Shown in pieces: positions 16,110-28,100 of a stretch of DNA of 64,000 nt. Within the stretch, counting starts at the first letter, position 1. Every line of letters begins with the position of its first letter. This DNA comes from Streptomyces sp. CG 926. GTDB taxonomy: Bacteria; Actinomycetota; Actinomycetes; Streptomycetales; Streptomycetaceae. The stretch is taken from the NCBI RefSeq assembly GCF_003148825.1, contig NZ_QGGZ01000020.1:36721-100720 (forward strand). The letters are read 5' to 3'. The notes beneath the pieces were generated by a model, which saw only the letters and a list, made by a program, of their open reading frames with translations, had not been told where the DNA came from and did no database searches. The position numbers and the translations under genes are program-made.

Positions 16110-19100
16110 ATGCTGACCGACGAGGGAACCGCCTCCCCCGACCACGCAGCCGACGGTGAGGCCATCGCTGTCGTCGGCATGTCCTGCCGGGTCGCGGGGG
16201 CGGACACGCCCGAGGCGTTCTGGCAGGTGCTCAGCAGCGGCACCTGCGCGGTGTCCCGGGACGAGCGGACCGGGCAGTGGGCCGGGTTCCTGGAGGACAA
16301 GGACCGGTTCGACGCGGCCTTCTTCGGCCTCACCCCGCGCGAGGCCGCAGCCATGGACCCGCAGCAGCGGTTGGTGCTCGAACTGGCCTGGGCGGCGTTC
16401 GAGGATGCGCGCATGGTCCCCGACCGGCTCGGCGGCACCCGAACCGGTGTGTTCGTCGGCGTGATCAACGACGACTACGCCACGCTGGTGCGCCGTACCG
16501 GACCGGCCGCGATCTCCGGCCTGACTGCCACGGGCCTGCACCGCTCACTGATCGCCAACCGGCTGTCCTACCTGCTGCGGCTGCGTGGCCCGAGCCTGAC
16601 CGTGGACAGTGCCCAGTCGTCCTCGTTGGTCGCGGTCCACCTGGCCTGCGAGAGCCTGCGACGTTCCGAGAGTGACGTGGCCGTCGCGGCGGGGGTCAAC
16701 TTGATCCTCGCCGACGAGAGCACTCTGGGCATGGAGTGCATGGGCGCACTCTCCCCGGACGGGCGCAGCCACGTCTTCGACGCACGCGCCAACGGCTACG
16801 TGCGCGGGGAGGGCGGCGCCACCGTCGTCCTCAAGCGGCTGGCCGACGCGCTGGCCGACGGCGACCGGATCCACTGCGTGATCCGGGGCGGCGCGGTCAA
16901 CAACGACGGCGGCGGAGCCGGTCTGACCGCACCGGACCAGGCTGCGCAGGAGGAGGTACTGCGGGTCGCGCTGCGGCGGGCGGGCGTCGCGGCGCGAGAG
17001 CTCGGCTACGTCGAGCTTCACGGCACCGGCACGCCCGTCGGCGACCCGGTCGAGGCCGCCGCGCTGGGCGCCGTCCGTACCGCCGACACGGGCGCCGCCG
17101 TCGGGACGGCTCCTCTTGCGGTCGGCTCCGCCAAGACCAATGTCGGCCACCTGGAGGGCGCTGCGGGCATCGTCGGCCTGATCAAGACGGCCCTGTGCCT
17201 GACGCACCGGCGCATCCCGGCGACCCTCCACCACGAGAACCCCCACCCCGCGATCCCACTCGACCGCCTGGGCCTGCGGGTGACGACCGCGCTCACGGAC
17301 TGGCCCGCCATCGTGGCGGACCGACCGCGGCTCGCGGGTGTCTCCTCCTTCGGCATGGGCGGCACCAACTGCCACCTGGTCGTGGCCGAGGCCCCGGCCC
17401 TCCCCGCCCCGGTCGAGGCGCCGACACGGGCACCGTTCGCCGAGGCCGTCACGCCCTGGCCCGTGTCGGGCCGTTCGGAGCAGGCGCTGCGCGCCCAGGC
17501 CGTACGGCTGCTCGACTTCACCCGCGACCGGCGTGCGCTCGACGAGGCAGGCGTCGGCCACTCGCTGGCCGCGACCCGCACGGCCTTCACCCACCGCGCC
17601 GTCGTGCTCGGCGCCGACCGGGCCGGCCTCACGGCCGGACTGGCCGCGCTCGGCGGGGGCGAGGAGTCGGCCTCCGTGGTCCGGGGCACCGCCACCGGAG
17701 CCGGGAGCGGAACCGTCTTCGTATTCCCCGGGCAGGGCGCCCAATGGGCGGGCATGGGGCGCGAACTGCTCGACACCTCGGAGGTGTTCCGCCGGGAGAT
17801 CCAGGCCTGCGAGGCGGCGCTCACCCCGTACACCGACTGGTCGCTGACCGAGGTGCTGCGGGGCGAGCCTGGTGCGCCGCGCCTCGACCGGGTCGACGTG
17901 GTCCAGCCCGCCCTGTTCGCCGTCATGGTCGGCCTGGCCGCGCTCTGGCGCTCCTGGGGCATAGAGCCGGCCGCTGTGGTGGGCCACTCGCAGGGCGAGA
18001 TCGCCGCCGCGTACGTGGCGGGCGCCCTGTCCCTCGACGACGCCGCCCGGGTGGTGGCCCTGCGCAGCGCCGTGATCGCCCGCCGGCTCGCCGGCCGCGG
18101 CGGCATGGCCTCCGTCGCCCTGCCCGCCGCCCAGGTGGCGGAGCGCCTGCACGGCCCGTACGCGGACGTGGAGATCGCAGTCGTCAACGGCCCCGCCGCC
18201 ACCGTCGTGTGCGGCGACCCGGCTGTCCTCGACACCCTCGCCGCCGAGCTGGAGCGCGAGGAGATCCGCGTCCGCCGCATCGCGGTCGACTACGCCTCGC
18301 ACTCCGCCTACGTCGAGGAGATCGAGGAGGAGGTGTCGGCCGCCCTCGCCCCGCTCGCGCCCGGGGCACCGCGGATCCCGTTCTACTCGACACTGCTGGG
18401 CCGCCGGATCACCGACGAGCCGCTGGACGCCGGCTACTGGTACCGCAACCTGCGCTGCACCGTCCACTTCCAGGACGCCGTCGAGGCGCTGCTCGCCGAC
18501 GGCCACACCGGCTTCGTCGAGACGAGCCCCCACCCCCAGCTGACCCCGGCCGTCGAGGACACCGCCGAGCGGGCCGGCGTCCCGGTCGCCGCCGTGGGTT
18601 CCCTGCGCCGCGAGGACGGCGGCCCCACCCGCTTCCTCGTCTCCCTCGCGGAGGCATGGACCCGGGGCCTCCCCGTCGACCTCACCACCGCCTTCGCGGG
18701 CGCCCGGCCCGTCGACCTGCCGACGTACGCCTTCCAGGGCGTGCGGCACTGGCTCCCCGAACTGGACGCCGCCGCGCTGCCCGCGCCCCTACGCCGGTCA
18801 ACGGATCGGGACCGCGACGACGTGGGGAACGCACACGAAGCAGGGGACTCGCAGGAGAACGGGCTGCGCCGCGAGCTCGCCGCCCTCCAGCCCGCCGAAC
18901 GCGCGCGTCGCGTCCTGCACCTCGTGCGCTCCACCACCGCCGCCGTGCTCGGCCTGGACGGGGCCGCCCGGGTCGATGCCGCCGTCACCTTCAAGAACCA
19001 GGGCCTGGGCTCCATCACCGCCGTCGAGCTCCGCAACAAACTCCAAGCGCTGACCGCTCTCAAGCTCTCGACCACGCTGGCCTACGAGCGGCCCACCCCG

Positions 19101-22100
19101 AAGGCGCTCGCGGACCACCTGCTGGAGCAGTTCGGCGAGATCGAGCAGAGCTCCGACGGCCCCGCCGCCGAGCTGCCCGGGCCACACGCCGGCGGCCCGC
19201 CGCGGGCGGCCGCCTCCGAGGATCGGGCCGTCACCCGCGCCACGGGTGAGGACCCGGTCGTGATCGTCGGCATGAGCTGCCGGTTCCCGGGCGGCGTCGA
19301 CTCGCCCGAGGAGCTCTGGCGGTTCGTGTCCGCCGAGGGCGACGCCATCTCGCCGCTGCCCGCCGACCGCGGCTGGGAGCTGCCCGCCGGGTTCTCCGGC
19401 GAGGGCGGTTTCCTTCCGGACGCGGCCGGGTTCGACGCCTCCTTCTTCGGGATCTCGCCGCGCGAGGCCCTGGCGATGGACCCCCAGCAGCGGCTGCTGC
19501 TGGAGACCTCGTGGGAGGCGCTGGAGCGGGCCGGTGTGGACGCGCTGTCCCTGCGCGGCAGCCGCACCGCCGTGTTCGTCGGGGCGAGCCCCTCCGAGTA
19601 CGGCCCCCGGCTGCACGAGAGTTCGGAGTCCGACGGCCACGTCATGACCGGTACGGCGCCGAGCGTGCTGTCCGGGCGCATCGCCTACGTGCTGGGCCTC
19701 GAAGGCCCCGCGCTGACCGTGGACACGGCCTGCTCGTCCTCGCTGGTGGCGCTCCACCTCGCAGTGCGGGCCCTGCGCGACGGCGACTGCGACCTCGCGC
19801 TGGTGGGCGGTGTGACCGTGATGGCCACCCCCGGCGCGTTCGTCGAGTTCTCCCGCCAGGGCGGTCTGGCCGGCGACGGCCGGTGCAAGGCCTTCTCGGC
19901 CGCCGCCGACGGCACCGGCTGGGGCGAGGGCGCCGGCATGCTGGCCGTCCAGCGCCTCTCCGACGCCGTGCGCGACGGCCGCCGGGTCCTGGCGGTCGTA
20001 CGCGGCTCCGCCGTCAACTCCGACGGCGCGTCCAACGGCCTGACCGCCCCCAACGGCCTCGCGCAGCAGCGCGTCATCCGCCAGGCGCTCGCCGACGCCC
20101 GGCTGGCCGCCGCCGACGTGGACGTGGTCGAGGCGCACGGTACCGGCACGAAGCTCGGCGACCCGATCGAGGCGCAGGCGCTGCTGGCCACCTACGGCCA
20201 GGACCGGGTGCATCCGCTGATGCTCGGCTCCGTCAAGTCCAACATCGGGCACACGCAGGCCGCCGCCGGCATCGCCGGTGTGATCAAGTCCGTGCTCGCC
20301 ATGCAGCACGGCACCCTGCCCCGGACCCTGCACGTCGACGAGCCCTCGCCGCACGTGGACTGGTCCGCGGGCGCGGTGGAGCTGTTGACCGAGGCGCGTG
20401 AGTGGCCCGCGCCGGGCCGGCCGCGCCGGGCCGGGGTGTCCTCGTTCGGCATCAGCGGCACCAACGCCCACGTGATCCTGGAGCAGGCGCAGGTCACGGC
20501 GGAGCGGGACGAGCCCGCCGGTGAGCCGGCCGGCGCCGTCGCGTGGGTGCTCTCGGCCCGTTCCGAGGAGGCGCTGCGGGAACAGGCGCTGCGGCTGGCC
20601 GAGCACGTCCGGACGCGGGAGCCACGTCCGGCGGACGTGGGCCTGTCGCTGGCCGTCACCCGGGCGGGCCTGGAGCACCGGGCGGTGCTGACGGCCGCGG
20701 ACCGCGACGAGTTCCTGACCCAGCTGGCCGCGCTCGCCACCGGCGGGAGCGCCGCGGGAGTGGTGCGCGCCGCGGCGCGCGAGGGCGGACCGACCGCCTT
20801 CCTCTTCACCGGCCAGGGATCGCAGCGTCCCGGCATGGGGCGCGAACTGTACGAGAGCCAGCCGGTGTTCGCCGCGTCCTTCGACGAGGTGTGCGCGGAA
20901 CTGGACCCGCTGCTGGGACGCTCGCTGAAGGACGTCGTGTTCGGCGACCCGGAGGCGCTGGACCGGACCGAGTGGGCCCAGCCCGCGCTGTTCGCGCTGG
21001 AAGTCGCGCTGTTCGACCTGGTCGCTTCCTGGGGCATCGGCCCGGACGTGCTGCTGGGCCACTCGATCGGCGAGCTGGCGGCCGCCCATGTCGCCGGTGT
21101 GTGGACGCTGCCGGACGCCTGCCGCGTCGTGGCGGCCCGCGGCCGCCTGATGCAGGCGCTGCCCGCGGGCGGCGCGATGGCCGCGGTGCAGGCCACCGAG
21201 GACGAACTGCCGCCGCTGCCGGCGGGGGTGTCCCTCGCCGCCGTCAACGGACCCCGCTCGCTGGTGCTGTCGGGCGACGAGAGCGCCGTGGACGCGCTCG
21301 TGAGGGACTTCGCCGGGCAGGGACGCCGCACCAAGCGGCTCGTCGTCAGCCACGCCTTCCACTCCGCCCGGATGGACCCGATGCTGGCGGAGTTCGCCGA
21401 TGTGCTCGCCTCGGTGGAGTTCCACCGGCCGAGGACCCCCGTCGTCTCCGGCCTGACCGGCGGGGTCGCGGGCGACGAACTGCTCACCCCGGACTACTGG
21501 GTGCGCCATGCCCGCGAGACCGTCCGCTTCGCCGACGCCGTCACGACGGCGCTGGGCCGGGGCGTGGACAAGCTGCTCGAACTCGGCCCCGGCGGTCCGC
21601 TGACCGCGATGGCCGAGGAGATCCTCGCGGACGCGGGCCGCGACGCGGACGTCACCGCCGTACCCGTCCTGCGGGGAGGCGACGACGAGGCCCGGGCCGC
21701 GATGACCGCGGCCGGCCGCCTGCACGCCGCCGGTACGGCCGTCGACTGGCCCGCCCTGTTCGCCCCGTACGGGGCCCGGCGCACCGACCTGCCCACCTAC
21801 GCCTTCCAGCACGAGCGCTACTGGCTCGCCCCGGCCGTGGGCCGTGGCCCGGCCGCGGCCGGTTCCCTGCGCTACCGCGCGGCCTGGACGTCCGTACCGG
21901 ACGGCGCCCGCCCCGCGACGACCGGCACCTGGGCCCTGGTGGTCCCCGCCGGCGGGCTCGACGAGGCCACCGTGGACGGCGTGGCGCAGGCGCTGCGCGA
22001 GCACGGCGCCCACCCCGCCGTGGTCGCGGTCGACGCGGCCGAGCCCGACCGGGCGGAGATCGCGGACGCACTGCGCACGGCGCTCGGCGAGGACGCGGGC

Positions 22101-25100
22101 GGCGTGGTGTCGCTGCTCGCCCTGGACGGCACGCCGGCCTCGGGCGTGGCCGCCACCGCCGTGGTGCTCGGGGCGATGGCCGACCTGGGCGGCGAAAGCC
22201 GTCTGTGGTGCCTGACCCGCGGCGCCGTGTCCGTGAGCCCCTCCGACGCTCTGGAGGCGCCGGAGCAGGCACAGATGTGGGGCATGGGCCGGGTCGCGGC
22301 CCTGGAACAGCCCGAGCGCTGGGGCGCTCTCGTCGACCTGCCCGCCGTACTGGACGAGCGTGCCCGCACCCGGCTGGGCGCGGCGCTGTCCGGCGCCACC
22401 GGCGAGGACCAGGTGGCCGTCCGTACCGCGGGTCTCTTCGCGCGGCGGCTGGTGCGCCACTCCGGCCGCGGTGACGACGCCCGCGCCGAGCGCTCCGGCA
22501 TCGACGGCATCGCCGGCGTCGACGGCACCGTCCTGGTGACCGGCGGCACGGGGGCGCTCGGCGCCCACCTCGCCCACTGGCTCGCCGACGAGGGCGCCCG
22601 CCACGTGCTGCTGACCAGCAGGCGCGGCCCGGAGGCCGAAGGCGTCGGGGAACTGGTCGCGCGGCTGCGCGAACGGGGCACCGAGGTGACGGTCGCCGCC
22701 TGCGACGTCGCCGACCGACAGGCCCTGGCGGGCCTCATCTCCGCGATCCCGGCCGACCGACCCCTGACCGCCGTCGTGCACGCCGCGGGCGTCCTGGACG
22801 ACGGAGTGCTCGACGCGCTCACCCCCGGTCGGTTCTCCGCGGTCGCCGGGCCCAAGGCGGACGGGGCACGGCACCTGCACGAGCTCACCCGCGACCTCGA
22901 CCTGTCCGCGTTCGTGCTGTTCTCCTCCTTCGCGGGCACCGTGGGCCTGGCCGGACAGGGTAATTACGCGGCCGCCAACGCCTACCTGGACGCGCTCGCC
23001 GTACACCGTGCCCAGCTCGGCCTGCCCGCCACCTCGGTGGCCTGGGGCTCCTGGTCCGGCGCCGGTATGGCCGCCGACACGGAGGCCGTGCGACGCCAGC
23101 TGGCGCGCACCGGGCTGGTCCCCCTCGACCCCGCCGCGGCCCTGACCGAACTGCGCCGCGTCCTCGACGACGGCGAGAGCGCCGTGACCGTCGCCGACAT
23201 CGACTGGGACCGCTGCGCGGGCTCCGGCCCGGGCCGGCCCACCACGCTGTTCGACAGCATCGCCGGGGCCCGCCGGCCCCCGCAGGACACCGCACGGGCC
23301 GGCGCGGACACCTCGGCGGGCCGGCTCGCCGGCCTCGCCGGGCAGGAGCTGCGCCGTGCCCTCGCGCAGCTGGTCGCCGCCGAGGCCGCGGCCGTCCTGG
23401 GCCTGCCGGCCACGGCCCGGATCCAGGAGGACCGGACCTTCCGCACCCTCGGCTTCGACTCGCTGATCGGCGTCGAGTTCCGCAACCGGCTCGCCGCGGC
23501 CACCGGGAGGCGGCTGTCGCCCGGTCTGGTCTTCGACCACCCCACACCGCAACGGCTGGTCGAGCACCTCGCCACCGCCGTCGAGGGGACCTCCGCGGGA
23601 GCCGTGGAACGCTCCGTAGCGGTGCGCGACCACGACGATCCGATCGTGATCGTGGCGGCCGCCTGCCGTTTCCCGGGCGACGTCCGTTCCCCGGAGGACC
23701 TGTGGCAGCTCGTCCTCGACGGGCGGGACGCCATCGGCGCCTTCCCGTCGGACCGCGGCTGGAACCTCCACGAGCTCTACAGCCCCGACCCGGGCCGGGC
23801 GGGCACCAGCTACGTCCGCGAGGGCGGCTTCCTCTCCGACGTGGCCGGCTTCGACGCCTCCTTCTTCGGGATCTCGCCGCGCGAGGCCCTGGCGATGGAC
23901 CCGCAGCAGCGGCTCCTGCTGGAGTCCTCCTGGGAGGTCCTGGAACGCGCCGGGATCGACCCGACGACCCTGCAGGGCAGCCGCACGGGCGTGTTCGTCG
24001 GCACCAACGGCCAGGACTACGCCACCCTCCTGGGCTCGGCGGACGTCGAAGGCCACGTGCTCACCGGCACCGCCTCCAGCGTGCTGTCCGGGCGCATCGC
24101 CTACACCCTGGGCCTCGAAGGCCCCGCGATGACCGTGGACACCGCCTGCTCCTCGTCCCTGGTGGCGCTGCACCTCGCCGTCCAGGCGCTGCACGCCGGC
24201 GAGTGCGACCTCGCGCTGGCCTCCGGCGTGACGGTGATGTCCACCCCGGACATCTTCGTGGAGTTCTCCCGGCAGCGCGGTCTCGCCGTGGACGGGCGCT
24301 GCAAGGCGTTCGGTTCGGGCGCGGACGGCACCGGCTGGGGCGAGGGCGTCGGCATCGTGCTGGTGGAACGCCTCTCGGACGCCCGCCGCCGAGGCCACGA
24401 CGTCCTGGCCGTCGTCCGGGGCAGCGCCGTCAACCAGGACGGCGCCTCCAACGGCCTCAGCGCGCCCAACGGGCCCGCGCAGCAGCGGGTGATCCGCCAG
24501 GCCCTGGCCGAGGCCGGCCTCGCCCCCCGCGACGTGGACGCCGTGGAGGCGCACGGTACGGGTACGGCGCTCGGCGACCCGATCGAGGCGCAGGCCCTCC
24601 TGGCCACCTACGGCCAGGACCGGCCCGCCGACCGCCCGCTGTACCTCGGTTCGGTGAAGTCCAACATCGGGCACACCCAGGCCGCCGCCGGCATGGCCGG
24701 CATCCTGAAGCTGCTCCTGGCGCTGCGCCACGAACAGCTCCCGCGCACGCTGCACGCCACCGAGCCCACCCCCGAGGTGGACTGGTCCGGGGGCGCCGTC
24801 GAGCTGCTCACCGAGAACCGGCCGTGGCTCGCGCCGGGCCGCCCGCGCCGCGCGGCGGTGTCCGCCTTCGGCGTCAGCGGCACCAACGCGCACGTGATCC
24901 TGGAGCAGGCGCCGCCCGCCGGCGAGCCCGCGGAACTGCCGGACGCGCGACCGTCCGTACTCGGCTCCCCGGCACTTCCCTGGGTGCTCAGCGCCAAGTC
25001 CGGTCAGGCGCTGCGGGAACAGGCCGCGCGTCTGCTCGACCGGATGCCCGAGGCGCCCGCGGCCGACATCGGCCGTTCCCTCGTCACGACCCGGGCGACC

Positions 25101-28100
25101 TGGGAGGAGCGGGCGGTCGTACTCGCCGACGACACCGGCGCGCACCTGCCGGCGCTCGGCGCGCTGGCCCGCGGCGAGGGCGACCCGCGCGTGGTGCGCG
25201 GCACCGCCGACACCCGCGGCCGGACCGTCTTCGTCTTCCCCGGCCAGGGCGCCCAGTGGGCCGGCATGGCCGCCGGACTGTGGGAGTCCTCGCCGGTGTT
25301 CGCGCAGTGGATGGACCGCTGCGCCGAAGCGCTCGCCCCCCTGACCGACTGGTCGCTGGCCGACGTGATCCGCGCCGGCGACGGCGCCCCCGGCCTGGAC
25401 CGGGTGGACGTCGTACAGCCCGCCTCGTGGGCCGTGGGCGTCTCCCTCGCGGGCCTGTGGCGGTCCTGCGGCGTCGAGCCGGCCGCCGTGGTCGGCCACT
25501 CCCAGGGCGAGATCGCCGCGGCCTGCGTGGCCGGCGCGCTCTCGCTCGACGACGGCGCCGCCCTCGTGACCCTGCGCAGCAAACTGATCGCCGAGGAACT
25601 CTCCGGGCACGGCGGCATGGTGTCCGTGGCCCTGTCCCCGGCCGACACGGCCGAGCGGATCTCCCGCTGGGACGGCAGGATCTCCGTCGCGGCGAACAAC
25701 AGCCGCAGGTCCACCGTCGTCTCCGGCGACCCGCAGGCGCTGGCGGAGCTGTTGGCCGGTTGCGAGGCCGACGGGGTCCGCGCCCGCCGCATCCCCGTCG
25801 ACTACGCCTCCCACTCCGCCCACGTGGAGCGGATCGAGGAGCGGCTCGCCGAGCTGACGGCCGGTATCGCGCCGCGCACGGGAGAGATCCCGTTCCACTC
25901 CACCACGACGGGCGGTCCGCTCGACACGGCCGGCCTCGACGCCGGCTACTGGTACCGCAACCTCCGCCGGCCGGTGCTGTTCGGGCCGGTCGTCGAGGAC
26001 CTCCTCGCCCAAGGCCACGACGTGTTCGTCGAGGTCAGCCCGCACCCGGTGCTCGTTCCCGCCGTGCAGGACGCCATCGACGCGACCGGCAGCGCAGCCG
26101 CCGCCGTGGGCACCCTGCGCCGGGACCAAGGCGGCCCCGACCGCTTCGCGGCCTCGCTGGCCGAGGCGTACGTCCGTGGCACCGGCGTCGACTGGACCGC
26201 GGTGCTCGGCGCCACCGGTGCCCCCCGCGCCGAGCTGCCGACCTATCCCTTCCAGCGCAGCCGCTTCTGGCCCGACTCCGTCGCGGCCACGGCCGCCGCG
26301 GGCCCGGGGGACGACGACGCCGAGCTGTGGCAGGCCGTCGAACGCGGCGACCTGGACGCCGTGGCGGCCGAACTCGACGTCCAGGACGGACAGTCGCTCC
26401 GGCCCCTGCTCCCGGCCCTCTCCGGCTGGCGCCGCAGGCGCAAGGACTCCGCCCTGGCGGACAGCTGGCGCTACCGCGTCTCCTGGACGCCGGTGGCACA
26501 GGCCGCCGCGCCAGCCCCGTCCGGCACCTGGCTGCTGGTGACCGCGGACCCGGACGGCGAGGAGGCCCGCTGGGCCCGCGCCGCCCTCGGCGAGCACGTC
26601 ACCGTCGTACTCCCGGACGCGCCCTTCTCCCCGGAGGTCCTGCGCTCCTCGGAAGGCACCGCCTGGACCGCGGTGGTGTCCCTGCTGGGACTCGACACCC
26701 GTCCGCACCCCGAGCACCCCGCGGTCCCCGCGGGCGTCGCGGGAACCCTGACCCTGCTGTCCGCGCTGCGGGACGCCGGGATCGACGCACCGCTGTGGTG
26801 CCTGACCCGGGGCGCCGTCGGCACCGGAAGGTCGGACCAGGTCCGCGCGCCGCAACAGGCCCAGTTCTGGGGACTGGGCCGGGTCGCCGGGCTGGAGGGC
26901 CCCGAGACCTGGGGCGGACTCGTCGACCTGCCGTCCGTACTCGACGACCGGGCCGCCGCACTGCTGCGCACCGTCCTCGGCGCGAGCGGGGACGAACAGG
27001 AGTACGCCCTGCGCGGCGCCGGACTCTACGTCCGCCGCCTCGTGCGCGCCCCGCTGGACCGCGCCAGGCCGAACCGCCGCTGGCGGCCCCGCCCGGACGG
27101 CACCGTGGTGGTCACCGGCGGCACCGGCGCCCTGGGCGCCCGGGTCGCCCGCTGGCTGGCCCGCGAGGGCGCCGGACACCTCCTGCTGACCAGCAGGAGG
27201 GGGATGGCCGCCGAGGGTGCGGACGACCTGGTCGCGGAGCTGCGCGAGCTGGGGGCCGACGTCACGGTCGCCGCCTGCGACGTGGCCGAACGCGACGGGC
27301 TGGCCGAGGCCCTGGCCGGCGTCCCGGACGGGTTCCCCGTCACCGCGGTGGTGCACACCGCGGGTGTCACCCGCTTCGCCGCGCTGACCGACACCACCCT
27401 CGCCCAGTGGGCGGACGTCGTGGCCGCCAAGGCCGACGGCGCCCGCCACCTGGACGAACTGCTGGCCGCTCACGACCTCGACGCCTTCGTGCTGTTCTCC
27501 TCCGGCGCCGCCGTCTGGGGCAGCGCCGGACAGGCCGCCTACGCGGCCGCCAACGCCTACGCCGACGCGCTCGCGGCCGACCGCCGCAGGCGCGGCCTCG
27601 TCGCCACGTCGATGGCCTGGGGCAGCTGGGCCGGCGGCGGCATGGTCGACGACGACCTGGCGCGGGAACTGGCCCGCGGCGGGGTGCGCTCGATGGACCC
27701 GGACCGGGCGATCGGCGCGCTCCAGCAGGCGCTCGACCACGACGAAACCGCCCTGACCGTCACCGACATGGACTGGGGACGCTTCACCGAGACGTTCACA
27801 GCGGCCCGGCGACGGCCCCTGCTCGACGAGATCCCGGAGGCGGCCCCTGCCGTCGCCGCCGAATCCCCGGCCGGCGGGTCCCCGCTCGCCGCGCAGCTCG
27901 CCGGGCTGACCGCCACGGAGCGCGACCGCGTCCTGCTGGACCTCGTGCGGACCTCCGCGGCCCTGGCCCTGGGACACGCGGGAGCCGAGGCCGTCGCACC
28001 GGCGAAGCCCTTCAAGGACCTCGGTTTCGACTCGCTGACCGCCGTCGACCTGCGCAACCGGCTCGCGTCGGCCACCGGGGTACGACTGCCCGCCACCCTC

